Origin: an uncultured Agrobacterium sp.
GTDB taxonomy: Bacteria; Pseudomonadota; Alphaproteobacteria; Rhizobiales; Rhizobiaceae
Direction: 5' to 3'
Assembly (NCBI GenBank): GCA_913777615.1
Contig: CAJYTK010000011.1
Span: 310,001 to 374,000, forward strand
Length of the DNA: 64,000 nucleotides
The notes under the pieces: generated by a model
Database searches by the model: none
What the model was told of the DNA's origin: nothing
The model's input: only the letters and a program-made list of their open reading frames with translations
Position numbers and translations under genes: made by a program
Part shown: positions 47,929-56,957 of the stretch, piece after piece
Layout: every line of letters begins with the position of its first letter
Numbering within the stretch: position 1 is the stretch's first letter

Positions 47929-48441
47929 ATGGTTGCAGAGAATTCTCCAAAGACGGCGCAGGATCTTTTCAGCTTTCTCGATGGCCTTGGCATTAAACAT
48001 AGCACCACGCAGCATGCGCCGGTCTTCACCGTCGCTGAATCGGAATCGCTGCGCGATCTTATTCCAGGCGGCCATACCAAGAACCTCTTCGTCAAAGACA
48101 AGAAGGATCAGTATTTCGTGCTCACCGTCGAAGAGAACGCGGCGGTAGACCTCAAAACTGTTCACAAGACTATCGGGGCCGCAAGCAAGGTCTCCTTCGG
48201 CAAGCCGGAAAAGATGCTGGAGTATCTCGGCGTCATTCCAGGTTCGGTTACCGTGTTCGGCGCCATCAACGACACCGGGCAGCAGGTGACCTTCGTGCTC
48301 GACAGCGAATTGATGAAGCATGACCTTATCAACGGTCACCCACTCAGCAACGATGCAACGACGACCGTTGGCCGCGACGATCTTGTGCGCTTTCTGGAGG
48401 CGACCAGGCACACGCCGCTGATCTTGAAAGTCACGGAATAA
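47929..48441 (+). CDS. YbaK/ProX-family aminoacyl-tRNA deacylase
   Basis: The protein has 170 residues and is one freestanding YbaK/ProX domain (HAPVFTVAESESLRDLIPGGHTKNLFVKDKK, then GVIPGSVTVFGAIND and NGHPLSNDAT). Members clear alanine or cysteine wrongly attached to tRNA-Pro, supplementing prolyl-tRNA synthetases that lack an editing domain, as in alphaproteobacteria. The ATG at 47929 is preferred to the in-frame GTG just before it. Confidence 0.88.
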   Translation: MVAENSPKTAQDLFSFLDGLGIKHSTTQHAPVFTVAESESLRDLIPGGHTKNLFVKDKKDQYFVLTVEENAAVDLKTVHKTIGAASKVSFGKPEKMLEYLGVIPGSVTVFGAINDTGQQVTFVLDSELMKHDLINGHPLSNDATTTVGRDDLVRFLEATRHTPLILKVTE

Positions 48442-48496
48442 ACCACGATCTGTGCGGTATGATCGCACCGGAACGAGATGATATTGGAGACGAGAT

Positions 48497-49465
48497 ATGA
48501 GCGGAACGGATAACCCTTACGGAGCCTCTCTTGGAGGACATATGACCGCTTCGGCAAATTTCGGCGGTGGCTCATCCGGCTCTCAAGGCTCCCACGTCAA
48601 AGATACGACGACGGCGAATTTCTCCAAGGATGTGATGGACGAATCGCGACGGCAGCCAGTCCTGGTGGATTTCTGGGCGCCGTGGTGCGGACCGTGCAAG
48701 CAATTGACCCCCGTGCTTGAAAAAGTGGTCAATGAGGCCGGTGGGCGCGTCAAGCTGGTGAAGCTCAACATAGACGACCATCCGACCATTCCAGGTCAAT
48801 TGGGCATTCAGTCGATTCCAGCCATTGTCGCCTTCGTCGATGGAAGACCCGTCGATGGCTTCATGGGTGCGGTGCCTGAAAGCCAGATCCTGCAATTCAT
48901 CGAGAAGCTCGCAGGCCCTGCGGGTGATGATCAGAAGGCCGAGATCGAAGCAGCGCTCGCAGAGGCGAGGGAATTGCTGGAAGCCCAGGATTACCAGAAT
49001 GCGGCGCAGTTGTTCGGCGCCGTGATGCAGGCCGACCCCGAGAACGCCGCCGCTGTCGCAGGCATTGCCGAATGCATGATCGCCGTCGGTCAGTACGAGC
49101 GCGCGGGCGAACTTTTGTCCTCGTTACCGGAAGAACTCGCCAAGGATGCTGCGGTGCAGGCTGCTTCGAAAAAGCTGGCGCAGTTCGACGAAGCTCGCAA
49201 ACTTGGTGATCCCAACGCTTTGCAACAGGCACTCCAGCTGAACCCAGATGACCATGCATCGCGATTGAAGCTTGCAAAGATTTTGAATGCCCAGGGTAAG
49301 CGTGAAGAGGCCGTCGAGGAACTGCTGACCATTATGCGCAAGGATCGTACATTTGAGGACGATGCGGCACGCAAGCAGCTTGTCGAATTTTTCGAGATCT
49401 GGGGGTTCAAGGACCCGGCGAGCATTTCCGGCCGCAGGAAACTGTCCTCGATACTCTTTTCCTAA
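48497..49465 (+). CDS. Thioredoxin-like protein with C-terminal TPR region (YbbN/CnoX-like)
   Basis: The protein has 322 residues. After a Gly/Ser-rich lead of about 33 residues comes a thioredoxin domain with active site WCGPC (Cys64, Cys67). Then come tetratricopeptide-like helices (AAQLFGAVMQADPENAAAVAGIAECMIAVGQYERAGELL). This is the CnoX/YbbN plan, a chaperone-linked redox protein; the intact CGPC suggests that redox activity is kept. It is followed by the LON-domain and Trm112-like genes on the same strand. Confidence 0.88.
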   Translation: MSGTDNPYGASLGGHMTASANFGGGSSGSQGSHVKDTTTANFSKDVMDESRRQPVLVDFWAPWCGPCKQLTPVLEKVVNEAGGRVKLVKLNIDDHPTIPGQLGIQSIPAIVAFVDGRPVDGFMGAVPESQILQFIEKLAGPAGDDQKAEIEAALAEARELLEAQDYQNAAQLFGAVMQADPENAAAVAGIAECMIAVGQYERAGELLSSLPEELAKDAAVQAASKKLAQFDEARKLGDPNALQQALQLNPDDHASRLKLAKILNAQGKREEAVEELLTIMRKDRTFEDDAARKQLVEFFEIWGFKDPASISGRRKLSSILFS

Positions 49466-49539
49466 CCACGTCTTGCGCTTTAACCAACCGCTCCTCATCT
49501 ACAGGGGAGCGGGAACGATAAGACATAAGGAAGCCTCCG

Positions 49540-50211
49540 ATGCATGTCGGAAATGCGAGATATCTGAAAGCCAGCGACCTACCTGATACTATTCCTGTTT
49601 TTCCCCTGTCCGGTGTTCTGTTATTGCCGGAAGGACATCTGCCGCTGAACATTTTCGAGCCGCGCTATCTGGCGATGTTCGACGCTGCCATTGCGAGCCA
49701 TAGGCTGATCGGAATGGTTCAACCAGCCCTTCAGTCGCAGGACCCGGGAGCAGACGGCAGCGCATTGAGCCCCATCGGCTGTATCGGGCGCATCACCTCC
49801 TTCTCCGAAACCGGCGACGGGCGCTATATCGTTTCGCTTACCGGCGTCTGCCGCTTCAGGCTTATTGATGAGGTGGATAAGGGTTTGCCCTACCGCGTTT
49901 TCAAGCAGGCTCCCTTCATTGCAGACCTGTCCGGTGAGGATGGCGAGGGAGACATCGATCGCGCCAATCTCTTACGTGTCTTCCGCAATTTTCTGGAATC
50001 GAACCAATTGGAAGCGGATTGGGACAGTGTCGAACGCGCCGGAAATCAGGTGCTGGTCAACTCCCTTTCGATGATGTCTCCATTTGGACCGGCGGAAAAG
50101 CAAGCGCTGCTCGAAGCGCCCGATCTTAAATCGCGCGCAGATGCGCTGATCGCAATTATGGAAATCGTTCTCGCTCAAGGCGGCATGGACGGCGGGACCG
50201 TTTTGCAATGA
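49540..50211 (+). CDS. LON substrate-binding-domain protein
   Basis: The protein has 223 residues and consists only of the N-terminal domain of Lon protease (IPVFPLSGVLLLPEGHLPLNIFEPRYLAMFDAAI...IGCIGRITSFSETGDGRYIVSLTGVCRFRL). No ATPase or protease domain is present. The job of such freestanding proteins is not well defined; a role in binding substrates or in envelope or protein quality control is possible. AAGGAAG precedes the ATG. It ends 9 bases before the next gene. Confidence 0.88.
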   Translation: MHVGNARYLKASDLPDTIPVFPLSGVLLLPEGHLPLNIFEPRYLAMFDAAIASHRLIGMVQPALQSQDPGADGSALSPIGCIGRITSFSETGDGRYIVSLTGVCRFRLIDEVDKGLPYRVFKQAPFIADLSGEDGEGDIDRANLLRVFRNFLESNQLEADWDSVERAGNQVLVNSLSMMSPFGPAEKQALLEAPDLKSRADALIAIMEIVLAQGGMDGGTVLQ

Positions 50212-50220
50212 GCCCCGCGC

Positions 50221-50409
50221 ATGGATGAGAAGCTGAGCAAGGTCGATCCGAAACTCCTTGATCTGCTGGTCTGCCCGCTCACCAAAGGCAGACTGGCCTA
50301 TGATCGCGAGCACCACGAACTGATCTCCGAAAGCGCCAAGCTTGCATACCCAATTCGCGACGGCGTGCCGATCATGTTGATTTCAGAAGCCCGCAAGATC
50401 GAGGACTGA
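50221..50409 (+). CDS. Trm112-family small protein (UPF0434)
   Basis: The protein has 62 residues of the Trm112/YcaR type ([49 protein letters not shown]). The classical zinc-binding cysteines are reduced to one. Eukaryotic Trm112 activates methyltransferases; the bacterial role is not settled. It is co-transcribed with the LON-domain gene. Confidence 0.87.
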   Translation: MDEKLSKVDPKLLDLLVCPLTKGRLAYDREHHELISESAKLAYPIRDGVPIMLISEARKIED

Positions 50410-50816
50410 CGCTTCCTGCCCGCAGGCGCGGCGTCAGATGACTCATGTCGTCGTTCTCCTTGTTTTAACGGCTTATACGCATGGCTCCTTCCTGCACTAT
50501 TTCGGTTTCGGATATCCCGCAAGACACGTGAACGAATAGCGGCTAAGAGGCTGTTTTGGCAGGCGTTTTCATTAGAGGCCACATTCCGAGTGCCCTGCTC
50601 TGAGGCCTCATCGTCTTTTCAGTATTGAATAGTCGCGGCCTGCGGAGGCGAAGATCGCGGCAGGCGATAGCGACTGAGCTGGCGCGAGCGCCAAAGCGAT
50701 AGACGAGCCGCGGCAGATTATCGGACTTCATCGGGATGTGGCGGAAGGAACTCTCATATTCCCCACGCGTTCGATCGAGGACACATGGCGCTGCCCAAAG
50801 ATGAGGAGCCTCTAAA
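50410..50816. other. Intergenic region; only a stress-type promoter recognised
   Basis: These 407 bases separate the Trm112-like gene from the small acidic protein gene. No gene with a convincing start and family pattern was found on either strand. The last 70 bases hold the EcfG-type promoter. An arginine-rich run near 50,640-50,690 is noted but not supported as a gene. Confidence 0.5.
50747..50771 (+). promoter_or_regulatory. EcfG-type promoter, exact consensus
   Basis: GGAAC-N16-CGTT matches the EcfG general-stress promoter pattern exactly. It ends 45 bases before the small gene at 50817 and points toward it. Confidence 0.78.
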
Positions 50817-50993
50817 ATGGAAGACAAAAAGGCACGCGAGACAATTGAAGAAAAAGACACACCGAGCGGGAAGAACAATGATCTCCCGACCGCGGGTCCA
50901 CACGCCAAAAAGCACCTGACGGATAAAAGCAAGACACCGGGCGCGGGGTCTTTGCCGGAAGAAGACGATAGCGTCAATCCCGGTTCCGGCTGA
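50817..50993 (+). CDS. Small charged, probably disordered stress protein
   Basis: The protein has 58 residues, is rich in Lys, Glu, Asp, Gly and Pro, and has no hydrophobic core. It starts MEDKKARETIEEKDTPSG and ends EEDDSVNPGSG. This composition suggests a disordered, very soluble protein. The ATG follows a GAGGAG ribosome site, and an exact EcfG-type promoter lies upstream and a terminator downstream, so it is a full transcription unit. Similar short acidic proteins ending in PGSG/PGTG are seen in rhizobia. Function unknown. Confidence 0.75.
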   Translation: MEDKKARETIEEKDTPSGKNNDLPTAGPHAKKHLTDKSKTPGAGSLPEEDDSVNPGSG

Positions 50994-51007
50994 CCGCACC
51001 TCTACCT

Positions 51008-51042
51008 AAAAAAGAGTGCCTCAAGCAGAAGTGCTCTTTTTT
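51008..51042. terminator. Intrinsic terminator after the small stress gene
   Basis: AAAAAAGAG...CTCTTTTTT form a long stem with an A-run before and a T-run after, so it can work in both directions. It starts 15 bases after the small gene. Confidence 0.82.
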
Positions 51043-51237
51043 CCCAATCACTACCCCGCAACAGTTCGACCTCGTATCGGGCATCATTTTGACGAGCAGC
51101 AGCTCACGACTCATGCATGAGTGGTGAGAAATATGTCGTTTTATTTAACCTTTTTTCAGAACTTGCTTGCAAAAGTCGTCACTGAGGAAAACCGAAGTGA
51201 AACAAATACATAATTCGAGAAAAGGTTTCATAAAGAC

Positions 51238-53745
51238 ATGTTCATCGATAGAGTTCTGGCGCGATTCAAAATCCAGACTAAAGTTATCGTCTTCATCGCG
51301 CCGTTTATTCTAAGTATTCTCGCAGTCGGTCTTTCAGGTCTTTACACATCCAAGCTGCTTCAAGGGCGCATGGATATCTCGAATACGACCCTGCAATCCT
51401 TGACGGGTTTCAAGAACGTTTATGAAAGCATGACCTCTTTTCTTCACAACACAACGGAAGAAACGCGGAAAGGGCTTCACCGCCAAGTTGATGAACAGAT
51501 TGCCTTTCTCAAAATGACCGGTGATGGCAACGATCCGGCCATTCTCGATGCTATTAGCAGAACCTCCCTTGTCGGTGTCCAAGTGGACGAACTCTGGACC
51601 TTTCACCAGAAGGAAGAGGCGCTCCGATCGCAAATGAACGCCGATATGGCAGCCGTAACGAAGGAGCTTTCCGGACTTCTGGCCAATGCGACCAATATGC
51701 GCAGCACACTGGAAACGGACGAAACCAAAGCGAAAAACATGTTGCGAGAGGCGGACAAGCTCGTTCGCGGCGCGACTTTCATTGCCGCGATGGTCACCGA
51801 GTTCAACAAGCGGACCGTACCGGAGGAAAAGATTGCCGTCATACGCGACGCAATCGACCAGCTGGAAGCAACGGCAAAGGCCCTGTCCACAATCGCGGTC
51901 GCAGATCAGAAGCTCGTCATCGATCAGATCGCCGACAATGTGAAACAGATCCGCCAGCAAGTGGATATCGGTGTCGTGAATGACGCGACGCTTGGAACGA
52001 TCGATCAGGCCATCAACATGATGCGCCCCTCAACGATCCGTCTCCAGGGCTTTGCAACCGTCAAGTCTCGTCAGGCAACCGAAATGTTCGGCCAGTTGGA
52101 TGGCAAGATGGAGGCTGCCGCCAAATTTCTGGATGCAGCGCGCCAGATCGGCGAAGACGCGAAGAACATGCAGCTTGATATGGCAGGCTTTACCGCAGCG
52201 CCCACAAAGGATGGGTTGGAACGGGTCCGCGATATGGCGTTTCGCCTCAGCGTGTCCGCGGGGACCATGATTTCTGATACGACCATGTCGGAAAGCGCAC
52301 GCAAAAGCGCGACACGGATCGACGCGCTCTCAGGGCAGCTCGACAAAAATGCCGGCGAGCTGTTGACCATGGTCGACAAGCGCAAAGCCGCTTTTGCCAA
52401 GGCAAGCGGTGAGATTGGCCATATCTGGCAACAACTGACTGGATTTGCCGAGTCCCAGCGTCTGGCCGCTGACACCGAGCGCAACAAGGCAAACGGCATT
52501 TCGATTTCGGCCATGGTGACTGGCATTCTGGTTGCCATCTTCGCCGGCATCGGTCTGGTGCTGACTTTCAAGGGGCCGATCCTAACCATTGTCAACGCCA
52601 TGAAACGTCTTGCCACTGGCGACGTCAATGTCGCTGTAAACGGCAATAATCGCCATGACGAAATCGGCGAGATGGCCCGTGCCCTGGAAGTCTTTAAGGA
52701 AAATGCGACGCAACGTATGCGGCTTGAAGCCCAGACAGAAGAACAACGAGCTGCTGCAGAGGCGGAGCGGCAGATGAACGATGCCGAGCGTAAAGAGCTC
52801 GACCGTCAGATCCAGGTCGCGGTGTCTGCACTCGCAGAGGGACTGAAGCGGCTTTCGGCTGGCGACATCTCCACCATGATCGACACGCCCTTTTCCGGCC
52901 ATCTGGAGCAATTGCGTCTCGACTTCAACCAGTCCATGCAAAGGCTGCGCCAGACCATTGGCGGCATCCAGGACAATGTCGGAACCATCCAGATCAACGT
53001 ACAGCAGATGTCGGCCTCAACGCTCGACCTTTCTAGGCGTACCGAACGCCAGGCCGCCTCGCTAGAAGAAACCGCTGCAGCAGTGGATGAGCTCAACTCC
53101 AATATGCGTAACGCGGTGGAACGCGCCCGCCAGGCAAACGGTATCGTGGACGACACCCGCCGCCATACGGATGATTCTCTGACAATCGTCCAAAGTGCGG
53201 TGGCCGCGATGGAGCGGATCGAGGCAGCGTCGCAGACGATCGGCAACATCATCGAGGTCATCGATTCCATCTCCTTCCAGACCAATCTGCTGGCGCTGAA
53301 TGCAGGCGTGGAAGCCGCGCGCGCCGGAGAGGCCGGCAAGGGCTTTGCCGTCGTGGCACATGAGGTGCGTGAACTGGCGCAACGCTCGGCCTCTGCTGCG
53401 AAAGAAATTCGCCAGCTCGTGGCCGTTTCGACGCAGGAAGTCTCGGCGGGCTCGAACCTTGTCAATCAGACGGGTGAAGCCCTGGCAAAAATCGGCGTCC
53501 GGATTTCGGAAGTCGCCGATCAGGTGCATCAGATCACCCAGTCCACTCAGGACCAGGCGGTGGTGCTCCAGCAAATCAACGGCTCTGTTGGAGAGGTGGA
53601 TGTCCTCACCCAGCAGAATGCCGCCATGGTAGAAGAAACGAGCGCCGCAACGCAGCAACTCAACACCGAGACAGACCAGTTGCTGCAATTGCTGCAGCAG
53701 TTCCGCGTGACGAAGGACAGTGCTGCAACCCGTTACGCAGCCTGA
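51238..53745 (+). CDS. Methyl-accepting chemotaxis protein with long sensor domain
   Basis: The protein has 835 residues. The first membrane helix is near residues 16-38, then a helical periplasmic sensor of about 380 residues (two four-helix-bundle lengths, HBM-like), a second helix near 421-445 and a HAMP domain near 446-498. A second HAMP-like unit follows near 530-580 (LKRLSAGDISTMID). The signalling domain has its hairpin near 690-715 (FAVVAHEVRELAQRSASAAKEI). There is no CheR-binding pentapeptide at the C-terminus. The ligand is unknown. It sits away from any che or fla operon. Confidence 0.92.
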   Translation: MFIDRVLARFKIQTKVIVFIAPFILSILAVGLSGLYTSKLLQGRMDISNTTLQSLTGFKNVYESMTSFLHNTTEETRKGLHRQVDEQIAFLKMTGDGNDPAILDAISRTSLVGVQVDELWTFHQKEEALRSQMNADMAAVTKELSGLLANATNMRSTLETDETKAKNMLREADKLVRGATFIAAMVTEFNKRTVPEEKIAVIRDAIDQLEATAKALSTIAVADQKLVIDQIADNVKQIRQQVDIGVVNDATLGTIDQAINMMRPSTIRLQGFATVKSRQATEMFGQLDGKMEAAAKFLDAARQIGEDAKNMQLDMAGFTAAPTKDGLERVRDMAFRLSVSAGTMISDTTMSESARKSATRIDALSGQLDKNAGELLTMVDKRKAAFAKASGEIGHIWQQLTGFAESQRLAADTERNKANGISISAMVTGILVAIFAGIGLVLTFKGPILTIVNAMKRLATGDVNVAVNGNNRHDEIGEMARALEVFKENATQRMRLEAQTEEQRAAAEAERQMNDAERKELDRQIQVAVSALAEGLKRLSAGDISTMIDTPFSGHLEQLRLDFNQSMQRLRQTIGGIQDNVGTIQINVQQMSASTLDLSRRTERQAASLEETAAAVDELNSNMRNAVERARQANGIVDDTRRHTDDSLTIVQSAVAAMERIEAASQTIGNIIEVIDSISFQTNLLALNAGVEAARAGEAGKGFAVVAHEVRELAQRSASAAKEIRQLVAVSTQEVSAGSNLVNQTGEALAKIGVRISEVADQVHQITQSTQDQAVVLQQINGSVGEVDVLTQQNAAMVEETSAATQQLNTETDQLLQLLQQFRVTKDSAATRYAA

Positions 53746-53771
53746 TTCCAACAGAGCAGGCCTTCTACAAC

Positions 53772-53795
53772 AGGTCCGGTCATTCGGTCGGACCT
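53772..53795. terminator. Hairpin between convergent genes
   Basis: AGGTCCG and CGGACCT pair over 7 bp around 10 bases. It overlaps the last codons of the acetyltransferase gene and follows the chemoreceptor stop by 26 bases, so it may serve both convergent units. The T-run is weak. Confidence 0.45.
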
Positions 53796-54322
53796 ATGCG
53801 TTTGTAGAAGAAGGTCGTGTCGCAGTAACGTCCATCGGGGAAGAGTGCGAAATCTGGGATGCCGCCGGCGCGTTGCCAGCCGAAGCGCGGATAGATGGCT
53901 TCGGCCTCGCTGCCTGTTGCCGTATCCAGCACGAGAAGCGTCCGACCAAGGCCTGCCGCCTCCGCTTCCACATGCGCCATCAATTGGCGTGACAGACCAA
54001 GACCACGGGCTGTTCGATGGATCAGCAGCTTCATCACGTCACCCCGGTGAGGCTGGTTGGGCTTGGTGGCAAGACCCACCTGAACCGTGCCAACCACTTT
54101 CCCACCGCGTTCTGCCACCGCATGGAGTGTCGTGCCACGGCCCACCGCTTCTGCAACATCCTGCCAGAAGCTGCACGCGTCGTCCGGCCCGAATGGCAGC
54201 ATAAAGCCGATAGAGGCTCCGCCATTGACGCAGTCCGACAGGACTTCGCAAAGATCCGGCAGGGCATCGAGTGTCTCCTGGCGGTCTAAAAGCCGGATGT
54301 TTATAATATTCTCTTCCATCAT
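53780..54322 (-). CDS. GNAT-family N-acetyltransferase
   Basis: The protein has 180 residues. Acetyl-CoA-binding motif A is visible as VMKLLIHRTARGLGLSRQLMAHVEAEAAGLGRTLLVLDTATGSEAEAIYPRFGW. The acceptor is unknown. The gene overlaps the upstream XRE-cupin regulator gene by a few bases (ATGATG across its TGA), so the regulator probably controls or co-senses its own enzyme's pathway. Either of two adjacent ATGs may be used. Confidence 0.88.
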   Translation of the reverse strand: MMEENIINIRLLDRQETLDALPDLCEVLSDCVNGGASIGFMLPFGPDDACSFWQDVAEAVGRGTTLHAVAERGGKVVGTVQVGLATKPNQPHRGDVMKLLIHRTARGLGLSRQLMAHVEAEAAGLGRTLLVLDTATGSEAEAIYPRFGWQRAGGIPDFALFPDGRYCDTTFFYKRIGPTE

Positions 54323-54900
54323 ATGCGCTTTCTCTGGTCCAGCACGACGGCATAGCGAGCGGGACTATCGGACGGATTGTGAAAAATGTGGCCCTCCCCA
54401 ACGGGCATGAAGAGGCAGTCACCCGGCTCTAGCCGGTAGGTCTGCTCTCCAAGCGTCATGTGGAGTGCGCCCTCGAACAGCCAGACATATTGGGTCATGC
54501 CCTTGCTGGCCGGGTGGGGTGGGAAGCTGACGCGCGCGGATGCGGGTAACGAAACTTCGACGATATCGACATCCGAGCCAGTACGGGGCGGCGAGATGGC
54601 GCGGCGGACATAACCGGTTTCCGGATCTTTCCACGTCGGCTGATCGCTTCTTTTTACCAGCGGTGATGGCGGCGCCTCGCCTTCGGCGAAAAACTGCGAC
54701 AGAGACAGGCCGAGTGCGGCGCAGATGCGCGCAAGCAATGATGCCGTAGGGCTCGCCTCGCCTCTTTCGATGCGGGATATCATGGCGCGGCTCACGCCGG
54801 ACGCCGTCGCAAGTCCATCGAGCGTCAGTCCACTTTGCTCTCGCAGAAGCCTGAGCCTTGCGGCGATTACCGGTTCAAGCGGGTCACTTTGATTTTCCAT
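54319..54900 (-). CDS. XRE-family regulator with C-terminal cupin domain
   Basis: The protein has 193 residues. A helix-turn-helix covers about residues 10-65 (LRLLREQSGLTLDGLATASGVSRAMISRIERGEASPTASLLARICAALGLSLSQFF) and a cupin sensing domain covers about 110-190 (GMTQYVWLFEGALHMTLGEQTYRLEPGDCLFMPVGEGHIFHN). Proteins of this plan often repress neighbouring genes and respond to small metabolites such as amino acids or polyamines. It is followed by the overlapping GNAT gene. Confidence 0.9.
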   Translation of the reverse strand: MENQSDPLEPVIAARLRLLREQSGLTLDGLATASGVSRAMISRIERGEASPTASLLARICAALGLSLSQFFAEGEAPPSPLVKRSDQPTWKDPETGYVRRAISPPRTGSDVDIVEVSLPASARVSFPPHPASKGMTQYVWLFEGALHMTLGEQTYRLEPGDCLFMPVGEGHIFHNPSDSPARYAVVLDQRKRI

Positions 54901-54939
54901 GATAAGAGAATATTCGATCTTATAATGGAGTCAATGGAC

Positions 54940-54976
54940 AAAAATGAAGCCGGGGCGCATCGCGCACTCCGGCTTC
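54940..54976 (-). terminator. Intrinsic terminator of the ugp operon
   Basis: On the minus strand GAAGCCGG...CCGGCTTC with an inner GCGC/GCGC extension forms a strong stem followed by ATTTTTG. It begins 12 bases after the ugpC stop. Confidence 0.85.
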
Positions 54977-54987
54977 CTTACTGTTGA

Positions 54988-56091
54988 TCAGACGCTTGCC
55001 CGTTCGACTTGCGGCTGCGCACTCTGCTCATTGAGCCTGACATCGATCCGCTTGCCGGTCTCCTTGTCGAAGAAATGCAGCCTTCCGGGATTGATGGTGA
55101 GCGCGAAGATTTCCGGAAGCTGCAGTTCGGCGGAAAGCGCCACCGTGAGCGGCTGATCGCCAACCACGCCATGCACCAGCCGCTGCGAGCCGAGTTCCTC
55201 GACATAATCGAGACGGAACGGCAAGGCTGGCTCATCACCATTTGCGATGTGCAGATCTTCCGCCCGAATTCCGACCGTCACCGGGCCGGAGGTCGGCGCA
55301 ACACCATTCAACGACAAGACAGCAGGACCGATCGCCAGACGATCACCATGCAGTTCGCCAGACAGAAGGTTCATCGCAGGAGAACCGATGAAGCTTGCGA
55401 CAAAGGTGGAGGCGGGCGTGTGATAGACATCGAGCGGCGCACCGATCTGTTCGATGCGTCCCGCATTCAGAACCACGAGACGATCCGCCAGCGTCATGGC
55501 TTCCAACTGGTCATGCGTGACATAGATGGAGGTGGTGCCAAGGCGGCGTTGCAGCCGCTTGATTTCCCCGCGCATCGAGACGCGCAGCTTGGCATCGAGG
55601 TTCGAGAGCGGTTCATCGAAGAGAAAGGCCGCAGGCTTGCGCACAATGGCACGACCCATGGCAACACGTTGACGCTGCCCGCCGGAGAGAGCCCGCGGTT
55701 TGCGCTCCAGATAAGGCTCCAGTTGCAGCATCCGCGCTGCTTCCGCCACGCGAGCATCGATCTCCGCCTTCGGCGTCTTCCGGTTCTTCAGACCGTATTC
55801 GAGATTTTCGCGCACCGACATATGCGGGTAGAGCGCGTAGTTCTGGAACACCATGGCGATGTCACGATCGGCAGGCTCCACATTGTTGACGACACGGCTT
55901 CCGATGCTAACCGTCCCCTCGGAGATTTCTTCCAAGCCCGCTACCATGCGCAGAAGTGTGGATTTGCCACAGCCGGACGGGCCGACCAGCACAATGAACT
56001 CCCCATCCTTGATTGCGATATCCACATCGTGGACGGCGCGCATGCCGTTTGAATAATCCTTGCAGATCTGACGGATGTCGATCTCGGCCAT
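54988..56091 (-). CDS. ugpC: UgpC, glycerol-3-phosphate ABC transporter ATP-binding protein
   Basis: The protein has 367 residues. The ATPase domain covers about residues 1-235 with Walker A GPSGCGKS at 37-44, signature [17 protein letters not shown] and Walker [19 protein letters not shown]-terminal regulatory MalK-like (TOBE) domain follows from about 240. It energises uptake through UgpAE. AAGGATA precedes the ATG. Gene order with a binding protein and two permeases matches ugpBAEC. Confidence 0.88.
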   Translation of the reverse strand: MAEIDIRQICKDYSNGMRAVHDVDIAIKDGEFIVLVGPSGCGKSTLLRMVAGLEEISEGTVSIGSRVVNNVEPADRDIAMVFQNYALYPHMSVRENLEYGLKNRKTPKAEIDARVAEAARMLQLEPYLERKPRALSGGQRQRVAMGRAIVRKPAAFLFDEPLSNLDAKLRVSMRGEIKRLQRRLGTTSIYVTHDQLEAMTLADRLVVLNAGRIEQIGAPLDVYHTPASTFVASFIGSPAMNLLSGELHGDRLAIGPAVLSLNGVAPTSGPVTVGIRAEDLHIANGDEPALPFRLDYVEELGSQRLVHGVVGDQPLTVALSAELQLPEIFALTINPGRLHFFDKETGKRIDVRLNEQSAQPQVERASV

Positions 56092-56103
56092 TGTCGGTAT
56101 CCT

Positions 56104-56946
56104 TTATTTGTCGCTTTCGGTAAGGCCCTTGATGAACCAGCTCTGGAAGATGACGACGATCATCACCGGAGGCAGCATGGCGAGAACTGCGAGCGCGAAA
56201 GCCTCGTTGTAATCGGGAATTTGCGAACCGACCCAGACTTGCAGGATCGACTTGATGCCACGCATCAGCGTGAAGAACCTCTCATCATTGGTCATCAGCA
56301 TGGGCCAGAGATACTGGTTCCAGCCATAAACGAACATGATGATGAAGATGGCCGCCACCATCGTGCGCGACAGAGGGATCAACACGTCGATGAAGAACTT
56401 GATCGGCCCGGCACCATCGATGCGGGCAGCCTCCAGCAACTCGTCGGGCACAGACTTGAAGAACTGGCGGAAGTAGAAAGTACCGGTGGCAGAGGCCAGA
56501 AGAGGCACGATCAGGCCAGTGTAGGAGTTGAGCAGCCCCAGTTTGCTCATCACCTCGTAGGACGGCATGATGCGGACCTCGAGCGGCAAAAGCAGCGTGG
56601 TGAAGATGATCCAGAAGGCGAGCGTTGCAAAGCGGAAGCGGAAGTAGACGATAGCATAGGCCGCCATCATCGACAGAACGATCTTGCCGACTGCAAAGCC
56701 TATACCGAGGATCAACGAGTTCATCACCATGTTGAACCCGGTCACCTGGCCGGTGAAGCCGCCTTTCTGTGTCAGCACCTTTTCATAAGTACCGACGAAA
56801 TTATCGCCAGGCGTTAGCGCCAATCCGTTCATGTGGATTTCGGCTGCGGTATGGGTGGATGTCATGAAGGCAACGATGACCGGCAGAACCAGAAACAGCG
56901 AGCCGAGGATCAGCACCAGATGGTCGAGAGGCTTGGTCTTATACAT
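56104..56946 (-). CDS. ugpE: UgpE, glycerol-3-phosphate ABC transporter permease
   Basis: The protein has 280 residues with six membrane segments of the MalG type. Its coupling loop is VPDELLEAARIDGAGPIKFFIDVLIPLSRTM near residues 185-215, and it ends in a short cytoplasmic tail. GAGGTG lies upstream of the ATG. It pairs with UgpA to form the channel. Confidence 0.9.
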   Translation of the reverse strand: MYKTKPLDHLVLILGSLFLVLPVIVAFMTSTHTAAEIHMNGLALTPGDNFVGTYEKVLTQKGGFTGQVTGFNMVMNSLILGIGFAVGKIVLSMMAAYAIVYFRFRFATLAFWIIFTTLLLPLEVRIMPSYEVMSKLGLLNSYTGLIVPLLASATGTFYFRQFFKSVPDELLEAARIDGAGPIKFFIDVLIPLSRTMVAAIFIIMFVYGWNQYLWPMLMTNDERFFTLMRGIKSILQVWVGSQIPDYNEAFALAVLAMLPPVMIVVIFQSWFIKGLTESDK

Positions 56947-56957
56947 GGGTCAACACC

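Noticed and set aside
50630-50700. Arginine-rich run that recalls DUF1127 proteins
   Set aside because: The frame is interrupted and the key DUF1127 pattern is absent.
50543-50977. 144-codon minus-strand frame
   Set aside because: It lies opposite the small acidic protein gene and its EcfG promoter; the plus-strand unit has promoter, ribosome site and terminator.
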